From assembly GCA_016198325.1 (NCBI GenBank), contig JACQIV010000002.1, forward strand, positions 1 through 38,082: 38,082 nt of DNA, in the 5' to 3' direction. The notes beneath the pieces were generated by a model. That model ran no database searches, was not told the origin of the DNA, and saw only the letters and a program-made list of their open reading frames with translations. The stretch comes from Candidatus Curtissbacteria bacterium. Lineage in GTDB: Bacteria; Patescibacteriota; Microgenomatia; Curtissbacterales; GWA2-41-24. Numbering within the stretch: position 1 is the stretch's first letter; every line of letters begins with the position of its first letter. Shown piece by piece: positions 1 to 8,174 of this stretch. A program made the position numbers and the translations under genes.

Positions 1-931
1 CATAAGTTCCAATGTACTCAACATGTGCCGGGCCGTATCCCGCTTTAAACCTATGAAAACCAAACCATGGATTCTTTTCATTTGCGTCCGGTTCAAGTGC
101 CCCCCACATATCAAAAAATTTAAGCCCCATTCTTTTGCCCAGCCTAATTGCTTCCCAAGCAATTAAATTTGAAGCCATAACTTCTCTATTTTCCATCGAA
201 GACCCCCCATAAGGGTAATACAAAGTGTCCTTAAAATTCAGAAGCATCCATGCGACCAAGGGCTTTTTTCGGTATTTTGCAACAAGCACTCTTGCCAATC
301 CGGCGGGCATCAAAGTTTCCCAAACTTTCCGGTGGTAGGCTTCCGTATGTCCAAAGTACTTCTGCCTTCTGGTAGTTTCAAAATAAAGCTTTAAATAAAC
401 CTCGAAGTCCTCTTTTTTTGTTGATTCGTAAACTTCAACGCCCTTTTTTTGAGCAACTTTGATGTTGTACCGTGTTTTTTGTTGCATTGCCGAAAGAAGT
501 CCTTGTTCATCTTTTGTTAAATCGATAACAAAATTAAATTTGGTGAATAGAGATTTCTTAGCCGGCACCAACCCCAGTTCTCCAATACTGTCTTTAGTCT
601 TTAGTCTTTTGTCTTTTGTCTTTTCCACATTCGGTTCGATCTTAATAAACGCTGCTTTCTTTTCTTCCCCGACTTTCGATAAACTCTCAACCATCAACTT
701 ATTTAGCATCGGCCCTTTAGGAAAGTAACCAATAGTGCTTTTGAAAAAAGGAACAGGATGAAATGTCAGCTGGTAGGCAAGCACCATCCTTTTTCCGTCA
801 AAATGCCCAAGCCTAACCAAATCGACCCCCATTTTTTTCCGGAATTCGCCCCACTCCCAGGATTGAATCACATGCGAAACAAGCTTGTTATAATCAGTCT
901 TCTCTTTTTCTTTAACTTCCCTAACAATCAT
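1..931 (-). CDS. FemA/FemB-like peptidoglycan bridge aminoacyltransferase (GNAT fold), C-terminus beyond the window
   Basis: Minus-strand frame open from ATG at 929-931 to the left edge: MIVREVKEKEKTDYNKLVSHVIQSWEWGEFRKKMG...FVIDLTKDEQGLLSAMQQKTRYNIKVAQKKGVEV...YPYGGSS...NPWFGFHRFKAGYGPAHVEYIGTY. Typical FemAB features (QSWEWG, K.RYNI..A.KKGV, GG.S, FK.G). Confidence 0.85.
   Translation of the reverse strand, partial: MIVREVKEKEKTDYNKLVSHVIQSWEWGEFRKKMGVDLVRLGHFDGKRMVLAYQLTFHPVPFFKSTIGYFPKGPMLNKLMVESLSKVGEEKKAAFIKIEPNVEKTKDKRLKTKDSIGELGLVPAKKSLFTKFNFVIDLTKDEQGLLSAMQQKTRYNIKVAQKKGVEVYESTKKEDFEVYLKLYFETTRRQKYFGHTEAYHRKVWETLMPAGLARVLVAKYRKKPLVAWMLLNFKDTLYYPYGGSSMENREVMASNLIAWEAIRLGKRMGLKFFDMWGALEPDANEKNPWFGFHRFKAGYGPAHVEYIGTY
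590..624. repeat. Five tandem 7-bp units GTCTTT(A/T) inside the FemAB-like gene
   Basis: GTCTTTA GTCTTTA GTCTTTT GTCTTTT GTCTTTT read directly. Confidence 0.9.
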
Positions 932-957
932 CAATTAGGATTTTATCGTACTAACGC

Positions 958-989
958 ACCATCCCACCATCCCACTTGCCCAATTGCCC
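958..989. repeat. Degenerate tandem 8-bp array ACCATCCC x2, ACTTGCCC, AATTGCCC
   Basis: Read directly, between the divergent femAB-like gene and the 1032 gene. Confidence 0.75.
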
Positions 990-1031
990 ATTGATCTGAC
1001 CAGTTGTATTCTTAATTTAGACCACTGTTCC

Positions 1032-1550
1032 ATGGCAACAAATTTGCATAAGCTTACCCCCTTCGTAAAAAGACTTAAGTATTTTTTTGTTGTCGCCTCC
1101 CTAACAACAGCTTTTGCTCTTTGCTCAGTGTCCACCGTTATTGCCGGCTCCGGTCTTCTTTCATCAATAAGCGGCGTAACCTTTATCCAGGGAGCAACCC
1201 AGTTTTGGATTTCCGACACAACACCAACTTTTTCAGGCCTAACAACAGCAGGCGTTCCTGTTGATATTACAATTGGAGGGGTTAAAAACGGAGTAGTAGC
1301 AGATTCCTCCGGTGACTGGTCCTACACACACGCAACGGAACTTACGGGCGATAACGAAATAACTATTGCTACATCAGAATCTTCAATTACTTTCACACTT
1401 ACAATTGGAGCGTTGCCCGAAAATATTGCTTCATCTGCCGGCTCGGCTTTGGCTCCAGCAGGTTCGGTCAACCCAACACTCTTTATTCTCGGAGGGGGAC
1501 TTTCACTTCTTATTATCGGTGCTTTGGGTTGGAAGCGCTCCGCCGGCTAA
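1032..1550 (+). CDS. Secreted Ig-like-domain surface protein with C-terminal LPXTG-like anchor/TM
   Basis: N-terminal hydrophobic segment, Ig-like repeat (TTAGVPVDITIGGVKNGVVADSSGDWSYT), C-terminus LAPAGSVNPTLFILGGGLSLLIIGALGWKRSAG. Confidence 0.65.
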   Translation: MATNLHKLTPFVKRLKYFFVVASLTTAFALCSVSTVIAGSGLLSSISGVTFIQGATQFWISDTTPTFSGLTTAGVPVDITIGGVKNGVVADSSGDWSYTHATELTGDNEITIATSESSITFTLTIGALPENIASSAGSALAPAGSVNPTLFILGGGLSLLIIGALGWKRSAG

Positions 1551-2183
1551 ACTATCCCTCGTCTTCATTTTCAAGTAGATAAAAGAAATTATTTCCAACA
1601 ATGCGAATAGTCCGATAAAAAGTGTCCACTTACTTATTCGCTGCAAGCCCGTATGGAAAACCAAAAGCCAAAGCACTAAATAAATTAACCTGTGAAGTCT
1701 TTTCCACCATTTCCCGAGACTTCTGACGCTCTTGTTATTTGAAGTCAAAAATAATAAGAAAAGCAGGGAAAGCGTCGACATTCCAAGAAGTTCGAAAAGG
1801 GGAGGGAATATTTGAAACTTTATATATCCTAAAATGATAGATAACAGTCGAACTAGGAGATAATGGGTAAGACCCAGTAAAAAAACAAGAATTCCCAGTC
1901 TTCTCCTAAATAAGGTAATTGTGCGGGTTATTGGAATTTCGATCCCGAACCTGCCTAAAATTCCAGGTATTACCACTATTCCCAGAAGTGTTATCGCCCC
2001 CTGGCCAAACTTTACCCCAAGAGAATAAAGGTAAGAAGAACCAGGCAGTATTCCTACAGTCGAAAGATATGCTACCGGCCAGAAACCCACAATTGCCAGA
2101 TAAACCAAATTAGAAAGGAACCTTATAAATTTTTCCTTTTTGGCAATTTTTAAATATATTTTTCTCTGCAGGTCTAAAAACAT
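1503..2183 (-). CDS. Ferric reductase-like / MsrQ-like heme-binding transmembrane protein
   Basis: Multiple TM helices with LGLTHYLLVR and LHRLIYLVLWLLVFHTGLQ histidine motifs. Confidence 0.65.
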   Translation of the reverse strand: MFLDLQRKIYLKIAKKEKFIRFLSNLVYLAIVGFWPVAYLSTVGILPGSSYLYSLGVKFGQGAITLLGIVVIPGILGRFGIEIPITRTITLFRRRLGILVFLLGLTHYLLVRLLSIILGYIKFQIFPPLFELLGMSTLSLLFLLFLTSNNKSVRSLGKWWKRLHRLIYLVLWLLVFHTGLQRISKWTLFIGLFALLEIISFIYLKMKTRDSLAGGALPTQSTDNKK

Positions 2184-2266
2184 CCTCTTACTATTCTAAC
2201 AACCTTTTTTGACTGCCGGGTTACATTATGCCATTGTTAAAAAGTAGGAAGGAGGTGATTATTTCA

Positions 2267-2479
2267 ATGAAAGCCCTTCATATGCTTACATTTTCCCTGG
2301 TTGTAATTGGTGCATTAAATTGGGGACTTGTCGGTCTTTTTCAGTTTAATTTAGTTGAAACTGTACTTGGATCTTTTTCCAACTTAGTAAGAGTCGTTTA
2401 TATTTTAGTGGGTGCCTCTGCCGTATATATCGCAGCAACCCATATGAACGACTGCAAGATCTGTGGAGCGAAAAAGTAA
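2267..2479 (+). CDS. DUF378 family small membrane protein
   Basis: MKALHMLTFSLVVIGALNWGLVGLFQFNLVETVLG...; ATG at 2267 preceded by AGGAGGTGAT Shine-Dalgarno at about 2250-2259. Confidence 0.85.
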   Translation: MKALHMLTFSLVVIGALNWGLVGLFQFNLVETVLGSFSNLVRVVYILVGASAVYIAATHMNDCKICGAKK

Positions 2480-2518
2480 AGTAATTTCAAACCAAGCCAT
2501 TCCTATTGGCCTATAGCA

Positions 2519-2547
2519 TTGCCGAAGTAGCTTTAATTTGGTAAAAT
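2519..2547 (+). promoter_or_regulatory. Putative promoter TTGCCG-N17-TAAAAT, 7 nt before ATG 2555
   Basis: -35 at 2519-2524, -10 at 2542-2547. Confidence 0.5.
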
Positions 2548-2554
2548 ACATCCC

Positions 2555-3160
2555 ATGCCAGAACGAATCGGAACTTTGGATTTTGTCGAAGTTCAAAAAC
2601 TGGAAATTGATTTAAGGCGTCAAAAACTGGCCGAACTGCGGTCGGAAAACAATCTGCCGTTTTGCCCGCTTCCGGAGGGCAACATGCATGTGATGCTTTT
2701 GGATAATAAATTCTACGGAAACCTGCTCGAAGCAATAGAAGAAGACGCCAAAGTCGAACAGACAGCCGAACACGAAATTGGGCATGCTCTGGTTGCAAAA
2801 GCCTTAGGTTGGGAAGTTCAAAGCATGACTGTGGTTGCAAGGGGTAATACGCTTGGGATGACAATAACTATGCCGACTAACCCGATGTCATTTGAAAACT
2901 GGCTGTATCAATCTGCAGCAATTTCACTTGGTGGTGGCATAGCTGCAGAAATGGCAAACCACAAGGCTCATGGATGCGGGTCGGATATGGCATACGCAAC
3001 AGCTCTTGCAAATCTTGCAGTTTCCCGCGGCTTTTCAACTAATACAGGCCAGTTCTTGTCAAAAGCAAAAAATTTGGCAAAATCGGCCCTTTCAGGATAC
3101 GGGGTTGGAATTATCCGAAGTTCGGCAAAAAATCTCTTCGCCGCAAAAACCGTTGCCTAA
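2555..3160 (+). CDS. Stand-alone peptidase M41 (FtsH protease)-like domain protein
   Basis: HEIGHALVAKALGWEVQSMTVVARGNTLGMT (HExxH) and GGIAAEM...GCGSDMAYATALANLAVSRGFS, resembling FtsH HEAGHA and the downstream Asp ligand region; no AAA domain. Confidence 0.7.
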   Translation: MPERIGTLDFVEVQKLEIDLRRQKLAELRSENNLPFCPLPEGNMHVMLLDNKFYGNLLEAIEEDAKVEQTAEHEIGHALVAKALGWEVQSMTVVARGNTLGMTITMPTNPMSFENWLYQSAAISLGGGIAAEMANHKAHGCGSDMAYATALANLAVSRGFSTNTGQFLSKAKNLAKSALSGYGVGIIRSSAKNLFAAKTVA

Positions 3161-3168
3161 ATACTCAT

Positions 3169-3197
3169 TTGGCAAAAAACTTCTAACTCATTATAAT
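3169..3197 (+). promoter_or_regulatory. Putative promoter TTGGCA-N17-TATAAT
   Basis: -35 at 3169-3174, -10 at 3192-3197, 18 nt before ATG 3216. Confidence 0.6.
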
Positions 3198-3215
3198 TCG
3201 AAATAATAAAAAATC

Positions 3216-3440
3216 ATGATTGAAAGAGTTCAACAAGAAACGTTACAACTTCCAATCGGTCAAGAAGTCACTGAAGGAATTCAGCGATATTATGAAAAGC
3301 ACGGAAAACAAGCCTTAATTGAAAACGAAAGGTGGCGCCAAAAGTCAAGAAGAGCAAATATAAACATTTGCCTACCGGGCAACTGTCCAAAACCAAACAA
3401 ATGGCCAAAGCCAAGACTTAATGTATTCGAAGCAGACTAA
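3216..3440 (+). CDS. Hypothetical small protein
   Basis: 74-aa ORF behind a consensus-like promoter; no family recognised. Confidence 0.5.
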   Translation: MIERVQQETLQLPIGQEVTEGIQRYYEKHGKQALIENERWRQKSRRANINICLPGNCPKPNKWPKPRLNVFEAD

Positions 3441-5260
3441 ACTGAGCTAATTAATTCTTCCGGTATATCCGTCACAAATCTCGAAACCATATTTGCGGAT
3501 AAACTGCCGAAGTAGAGCCGACGAGACGCATACGAAAGATAAAGTTTTTGCCGAGCCCTCGTCATCGCAACGTATGCCAGCCGTCTTTCCTCCTCAATCT
3601 GCTGCGGGTCAAGCATACTTCTTGCATGTGGAAACAGCCCCTCCTCCATCCCGATTACAAAAACGATATCAAACTCGAGTCCCTTGGCAGCATGGATTGT
3701 CATAAGCGTCACAAATTGCCCGGCCGCCTCAAAAGATTTATCCGGAGAAACTTTCCCTTCCATCAGCGCAACGTTCTCCAGAAAAGTCGAAAGGTTTTCA
3801 AATTCCGAGGCAACGGATTTCAGCTCTTTTACGTTTTCTACCCTCTGCAACCCCTGTTCGCTTCCATCATCAATCAAAAGCAAATACTGTGTCGCATTCA
3901 AAATATCATCAATTAACTCAATCGGCCTATGTACCTTCTCAATCTTCCCGATTTTCTTTACCAATTCTTTAAATTTCTCCAGCCTTCTTTTTCCAAGCTT
4001 TTCGATTCGCGCTGCAGAAACTCGGTCCTTTGGATTTTCAATTACCCTCAAGTAAGCCAAAATATCTTTTACCTCTTTTCTCTCATAAAACCGGATCCCC
4101 CCATAAATCCTGTATGGAATATTGGCGTGCAAAAGTGCCTCCTCAACCGTTCTAGACTGCGCATTAGTCCTGTATAAAACAGCAAAAGAAGAATAGGTAA
4201 GTCCCGAAGAAATCACCCTGTCGACAATAAAATTTGCCTCATCAATTTCATTACTCGCATTAAAGATAGAAACCTTTTCGCCCTCATCGTTTTCCGTCCA
4301 GAGCTTCAACACCGGATGCGAACTGTTCCTTGAAATTATCGAATTGGCAACATCCAATATGTTTTGGGTAGATCTGTAATTTTTCTCCAGGTTAAATACT
4401 TTGGCACTTGGGAAATCCTGCTCAAAGTTAAGGATATTACGAAAATCCGCGCCGCGAAATGAATAAATAGCCTGCGAAGCATCTCCAACCACCGTTAGGT
4501 TTCCATAGGCCGAAGCAAGCTGCTTGGTTAATTTGTACTGGGAAGTATTGACGTCCTGGTACTCGTCGACCAGCACATATCTATACTTCCCGCTGTATTT
4601 GGAAAGAATGTTTGGGTACATTTCAAAAAGCTTTACAGTCTGCATCAAAAGGTCGTCAAAATCACAGGCGTTCTGCGCGGCAAGTTCCTTTTGGTATTTT
4701 TCATAAACCTGTAAAACAGTTGATCCAAACGGCGTCTGGCTAATATTTGAATACGCAGATACCGTTACCAGTTCTCCTTTTGCAGAAGAAATTGCGTTCG
4801 CTATCGAGGTCGGTTTAAATCTCGTGCCTATATTTAAAAGTTTCATTATTCTTTTAATAAGTGTGAGCGAATCATCCGAATCAAAAATCAGATAACCGCT
4901 AGAAAGTCCCACAAACTTACCCTCGACCCTAAGCAATTTTGCGCAGAAAGAATGGTAAGTACCCACGAAAGGAAGCATGGCTGAGACTTCTGAAGAATGT
5001 TTTTCGCTCTTACCTAGACTCCCACCATCCAACCCTTCTATCAACCTACTAACCCGCTCCTTCATTTCATTTGCCGCCTTATTGGTAAAAGTCACCGCCA
5101 AAATATTTTCACCTTTTATTCCGTTCTCCATCAGGTAGGCAATTTTGTGCGTTAAAACCCTGGTTTTTCCGCTTCCTGCTCCCGCCAGAATTAAAATGGG
5201 GCCGTCTGTTTCTTCAACAGCTTTAGCCTGGTATGTATCAAGATTTGTTAAAATATTCAT
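3437..5260 (-). CDS. UvrD/PcrA/Rep-family ATP-dependent DNA helicase (SF1A)
   Basis: LAGAGSGKTRVLT, DEYQDVNTSQY, VVGDASQAIYSFRGA, NYRSTQNIL, TIHAAKGLEFD, EERRLAYVAMTRA. Confidence 0.95.
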   Translation of the reverse strand: MNILTNLDTYQAKAVEETDGPILILAGAGSGKTRVLTHKIAYLMENGIKGENILAVTFTNKAANEMKERVSRLIEGLDGGSLGKSEKHSSEVSAMLPFVGTYHSFCAKLLRVEGKFVGLSSGYLIFDSDDSLTLIKRIMKLLNIGTRFKPTSIANAISSAKGELVTVSAYSNISQTPFGSTVLQVYEKYQKELAAQNACDFDDLLMQTVKLFEMYPNILSKYSGKYRYVLVDEYQDVNTSQYKLTKQLASAYGNLTVVGDASQAIYSFRGADFRNILNFEQDFPSAKVFNLEKNYRSTQNILDVANSIISRNSSHPVLKLWTENDEGEKVSIFNASNEIDEANFIVDRVISSGLTYSSFAVLYRTNAQSRTVEEALLHANIPYRIYGGIRFYERKEVKDILAYLRVIENPKDRVSAARIEKLGKRRLEKFKELVKKIGKIEKVHRPIELIDDILNATQYLLLIDDGSEQGLQRVENVKELKSVASEFENLSTFLENVALMEGKVSPDKSFEAAGQFVTLMTIHAAKGLEFDIVFVIGMEEGLFPHARSMLDPQQIEEERRLAYVAMTRARQKLYLSYASRRLYFGSLSANMVSRFVTDIPEELISSV

Positions 5261-5368
5261 TTAGCAAAAGAAATCAGCCGTTTTCGGAATTTTATAGATT
5301 ATATATCAGCCAACCTTTGGATTAATCACTCGAAATCGGGAAGAGTCCAAGATATAATACAAAAAGTC

Positions 5369-5632
5369 ATGCTTAAAATTATTGATTTTTGGGCCGTCTG
5401 GTGTGGCCCCTGCAAATTTATGGAGCCGATCATCGAGGAATTGGAAAAAGAACTTGCCGGAAAAGTTGAAATTGAAAAAATAAACGTCGACGAAAATCAG
5501 GAAATGACGGCAAAATACGGTGTCATGTCAATTCCCACCTATGTTTTCTTAAAAGATGGCAAAGAAGTTGATCGCATAATTGGTGCAACCCAAAAAGAGA
5601 ACTTCCAAAAGATTCTCCAGAAACATGAGTAA
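5369..5632 (+). CDS. trxA: Thioredoxin
   Basis: WAVWCGPCKFMEPI active site, SIPTYVFLKDGKEV. Confidence 0.93.
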   Translation: MLKIIDFWAVWCGPCKFMEPIIEELEKELAGKVEIEKINVDENQEMTAKYGVMSIPTYVFLKDGKEVDRIIGATQKENFQKILQKHE

Positions 5633-6287
5633 AAGCCCTTTTGTAGTTGCCAACCACAAGGCCAATAAAACCTGGGAGGAAGTCCGGTCTTGGCTCGTGG
5701 AAATTTCAAATGAAACTTCAGCTTTTCCGGGAACAATTGTTTTTTGCCCGTCCGCACCGTTTCTAGCATCAACATATTCTGAAATAAAAAAAATAAATTC
5801 AAGTTTACAGCTTAGTGCACAAGATATTTCCAAATTCGAACAAGGCGCATACACAGGCGAATTCGCAGCGACCCAAATTAAAGACTTTTGTACTTATTCA
5901 ATAATCGGCCATTCGGAAAGAAGAGCAAATTTCAATGAAAGCGAAAATACACTTTCCCAAAAAGTCAAAAATGCCAAAACGGCAGGAATAGAACCAATTT
6001 TTTGCGTCCAAAGTGTGGAAAACGAGATACCGACAGATGTAAAAATCGTTGCCTACGAGCCTGTTTTTGCGATTGGCACCGGAAATCCGGATACACCTGC
6101 AAACGTTAAAGACATCGCCAAAAAATTAAAAGAAAAGGGGGAATTCATGATTCTTTACGGCGGATCGGTAGATGCCCAAAACGTTAAATCATTTCTGGAA
6201 CCCACTTTAATTGATGGGGTTTTAATAGGGGCATCAAACAGCCTGGACCCCAAAAAATTTATCGCGATTGTTCAAAATGCCGCATAA
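5625..6287 (+). CDS. tpiA: Triose-phosphate isomerase, compact form
   Basis: VANHKANKT, IIGHSERR, VAYEPVFAIGTG, ILYGGSVDAQNV, DGVLIGASNSL; start overlaps the trx stop (ATGAGTAA). Confidence 0.9.
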   Translation: MSKSPFVVANHKANKTWEEVRSWLVEISNETSAFPGTIVFCPSAPFLASTYSEIKKINSSLQLSAQDISKFEQGAYTGEFAATQIKDFCTYSIIGHSERRANFNESENTLSQKVKNAKTAGIEPIFCVQSVENEIPTDVKIVAYEPVFAIGTGNPDTPANVKDIAKKLKEKGEFMILYGGSVDAQNVKSFLEPTLIDGVLIGASNSLDPKKFIAIVQNAA

Positions 6288-6290
6288 TTT

Positions 6291-7484
6291 ATGCGAAGCC
6301 TATCTAGCGAAAAAGCAGAAAAAAAGAAAAAGCCAATCCTAAAAATTCTTGCCTTAAGTTCAATTCTCCTGGCGGCGACGATAGGTATTTTTATTTGGCT
6401 TGGAATAGGTAAAAAAGTTGTAGAAGCGCCTCAGTCTGTTGTCCAGTTAATCACAGACTCTGGCCTGAAATCAGAAGACGGCAGAACGAACATTCTCCTT
6501 TTGGGTATTGGCGGCGTCGGCCATGACGGTCCGGACTTAACAGATACAATAATCATCGCATCGGTAGATAAAGAAGGCAAAGACGTCGCGCTTATTTCCA
6601 TCCCGCGTGACCTCTGGATTCCAACCACGCAGGCAAAGGTCAACCATATTTATGCTTACGGACAGGAAAACGATGAACAAGGATTGGAAAACGCCAAAGA
6701 GCAAATTAGCGGGCTTCTTTCAATTCCACTTCACTACGCGTTTAGAATCGACTTTGGCGGTTTTACGAAAGCGGTTGATTTAGTTGGAGGACTGGATCTG
6801 GAAGTTGAAAATTCATTTTCCGATCCAAAATATCCCCTGGTTGGCAAAGAAGACGACCTTTGCGGTCTAAAGATAGAAACGGAAGAAAAAGACGGACAGA
6901 AACGGGAAGTTGTCAAAGATGCAACCGGTTCAGCGATTCCTCTTAACGAAATTACCGATGAAAATGACCCCTTCATTTGCCGGTACGAAACAATAACCTT
7001 CAGAAAGGGCAATTCCCGTATGGATGGTAAAACTGCCCTTAAATTCGTCAGAAGCCGTCATGGAACAAATGGTGAAGGTTCCGACTTTGCCAGGTCCGCC
7101 CGGCAGCAAAAAGTGCTGCTTTCTTTCCGCCAGCAGGTTCTTTCCACGGATACTCTTCTTAATCCCAAAAAGATTATTGAGCTTGCTAAAACATTCGGTG
7201 CATCAATAGATACCGACATCCAGGAAGACGAAATCCCGCTTTTTACTAAACTGGCAACTAAAGTCGATTCGACATCGGTGAGGCGGATAGTCCTGGATGC
7301 AAACCCTCAAACCGGAGCTTTAGAATTCGGATCTCCTGCAGATTACAATGGACAATCCGTGCTTGTGCCAAAAGAAGGGGACTGGCAAAAACTCTCAAAC
7401 TTCATAAAAGGTGAAATTTTTAAATATTCAGAAGGAAAATCGGATAGTTCCGAAAGTAAACCGCAGGAAGCTTTTATGAATTAG
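6291..7484 (+). CDS. LytR-CpsA-Psr (LCP) family cell-wall polymer ligase
   Basis: N-terminal TM, NILLLGIGG, DLTDTIIIASVDKEGKDVALISIPRDLWIP, KVNHIYAYG, ALKFVRSRH, DFARSARQQKVL. Confidence 0.9.
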   Translation: MRSLSSEKAEKKKKPILKILALSSILLAATIGIFIWLGIGKKVVEAPQSVVQLITDSGLKSEDGRTNILLLGIGGVGHDGPDLTDTIIIASVDKEGKDVALISIPRDLWIPTTQAKVNHIYAYGQENDEQGLENAKEQISGLLSIPLHYAFRIDFGGFTKAVDLVGGLDLEVENSFSDPKYPLVGKEDDLCGLKIETEEKDGQKREVVKDATGSAIPLNEITDENDPFICRYETITFRKGNSRMDGKTALKFVRSRHGTNGEGSDFARSARQQKVLLSFRQQVLSTDTLLNPKKIIELAKTFGASIDTDIQEDEIPLFTKLATKVDSTSVRRIVLDANPQTGALEFGSPADYNGQSVLVPKEGDWQKLSNFIKGEIFKYSEGKSDSSESKPQEAFMN

Positions 7485-7728
7485 AATCACGGAATGCAAG
7501 AAGCATTCTCATCATCGCAACCAGGAATAAAACTAATCCGGCAATAAAAATAATATAAGTAATCTGAATGGTGCCTGCATCCGGCAAAGCGCTATCGGTA
7601 GCCCCTCCACCCGTACCTGTTAAATCAACTACCGCTGAATCGGTCGCAAATTGGGCAAAGGCACTCGTAGCCATAGTCAAAAAACCAACGATGGAAGATG
7701 CTGCGGCAGCAATACGGGCAAGCGTCAT
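7474..7728 (-). CDS. Small secreted protein with LPXTG-like C-terminal sorting signal
   Basis: Signal peptide (ATSAFAQ) and C-terminal ALPDAGTIQITYIIFIAGLVLFLVAMMRMLLAFRDSNS. Confidence 0.6.
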   Translation of the reverse strand: MTLARIAAAASSIVGFLTMATSAFAQFATDSAVVDLTGTGGGATDSALPDAGTIQITYIIFIAGLVLFLVAMMRMLLAFRDSNS

Positions 7729-7781
7729 TTATTTATAGGCTCAACCTCTACGTTACTGGGTTTTAACAGGCGTTGTCAACC

Positions 7782-8042
7782 TTAAACAGCAGCTGCTTTA
7801 GTTCTTGGAGATTTAATTAACTTGGATAACCTGGACTTAAGCCTAGAAGCTTTCCTCTTGTGAATCACGTTTGTTTTGGCTGCTTTATCAAGAAGAGAAA
7901 ACGCAGCACTTAAAGAAGCCGCGGTTGGTTTAATGCGCGCAGCCTTTACCGCCTTTTTATAAGCGGTCTTCCTGACTAAGTTAAAAGCTGTCTTTTTCTT
8001 GTCTTGTCTGACTTTTTTGATTGCTTGTTTTGTGACCGGCAT
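7782..8042 (-). CDS. rpsT: 30S ribosomal protein S20
   Basis: MPVTKQAIKKVRQDKKKTAFNLVRKTAYKKAVKAA...LLDKAAKTNVIHKRKASRLKSRLSKLI. Confidence 0.88.
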   Translation of the reverse strand: MPVTKQAIKKVRQDKKKTAFNLVRKTAYKKAVKAARIKPTAASLSAAFSLLDKAAKTNVIHKRKASRLKSRLSKLIKSPRTKAAAV

Positions 8043-8174
8043 AAAGTTAATATTACCCAAACTTTAAGAACTTCTCAGGTATCTGGATATTAAAGCTTTG
8101 GATTTTAGTCTGCATATTCTATCATAAACTGGGTATGCTCCCAATTTTATTAATAATTTAAGTCTGCATTTTCT

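Noticed and set aside
590-989. CRISPR array
   Set aside because: Repeats are 7-8 bp direct tandem units with no spacers; no cas genes in the window.
758-1219. ORFs 758-994 (+) and 935-1219 (-)
   Set aside because: Antisense to the FemAB-like and Ig-like protein genes respectively; both lack domain signal.
3493-4177. Plus-strand ORFs opposite the UvrD-like helicase
   Set aside because: Antisense to clear helicase motifs; no independent evidence.
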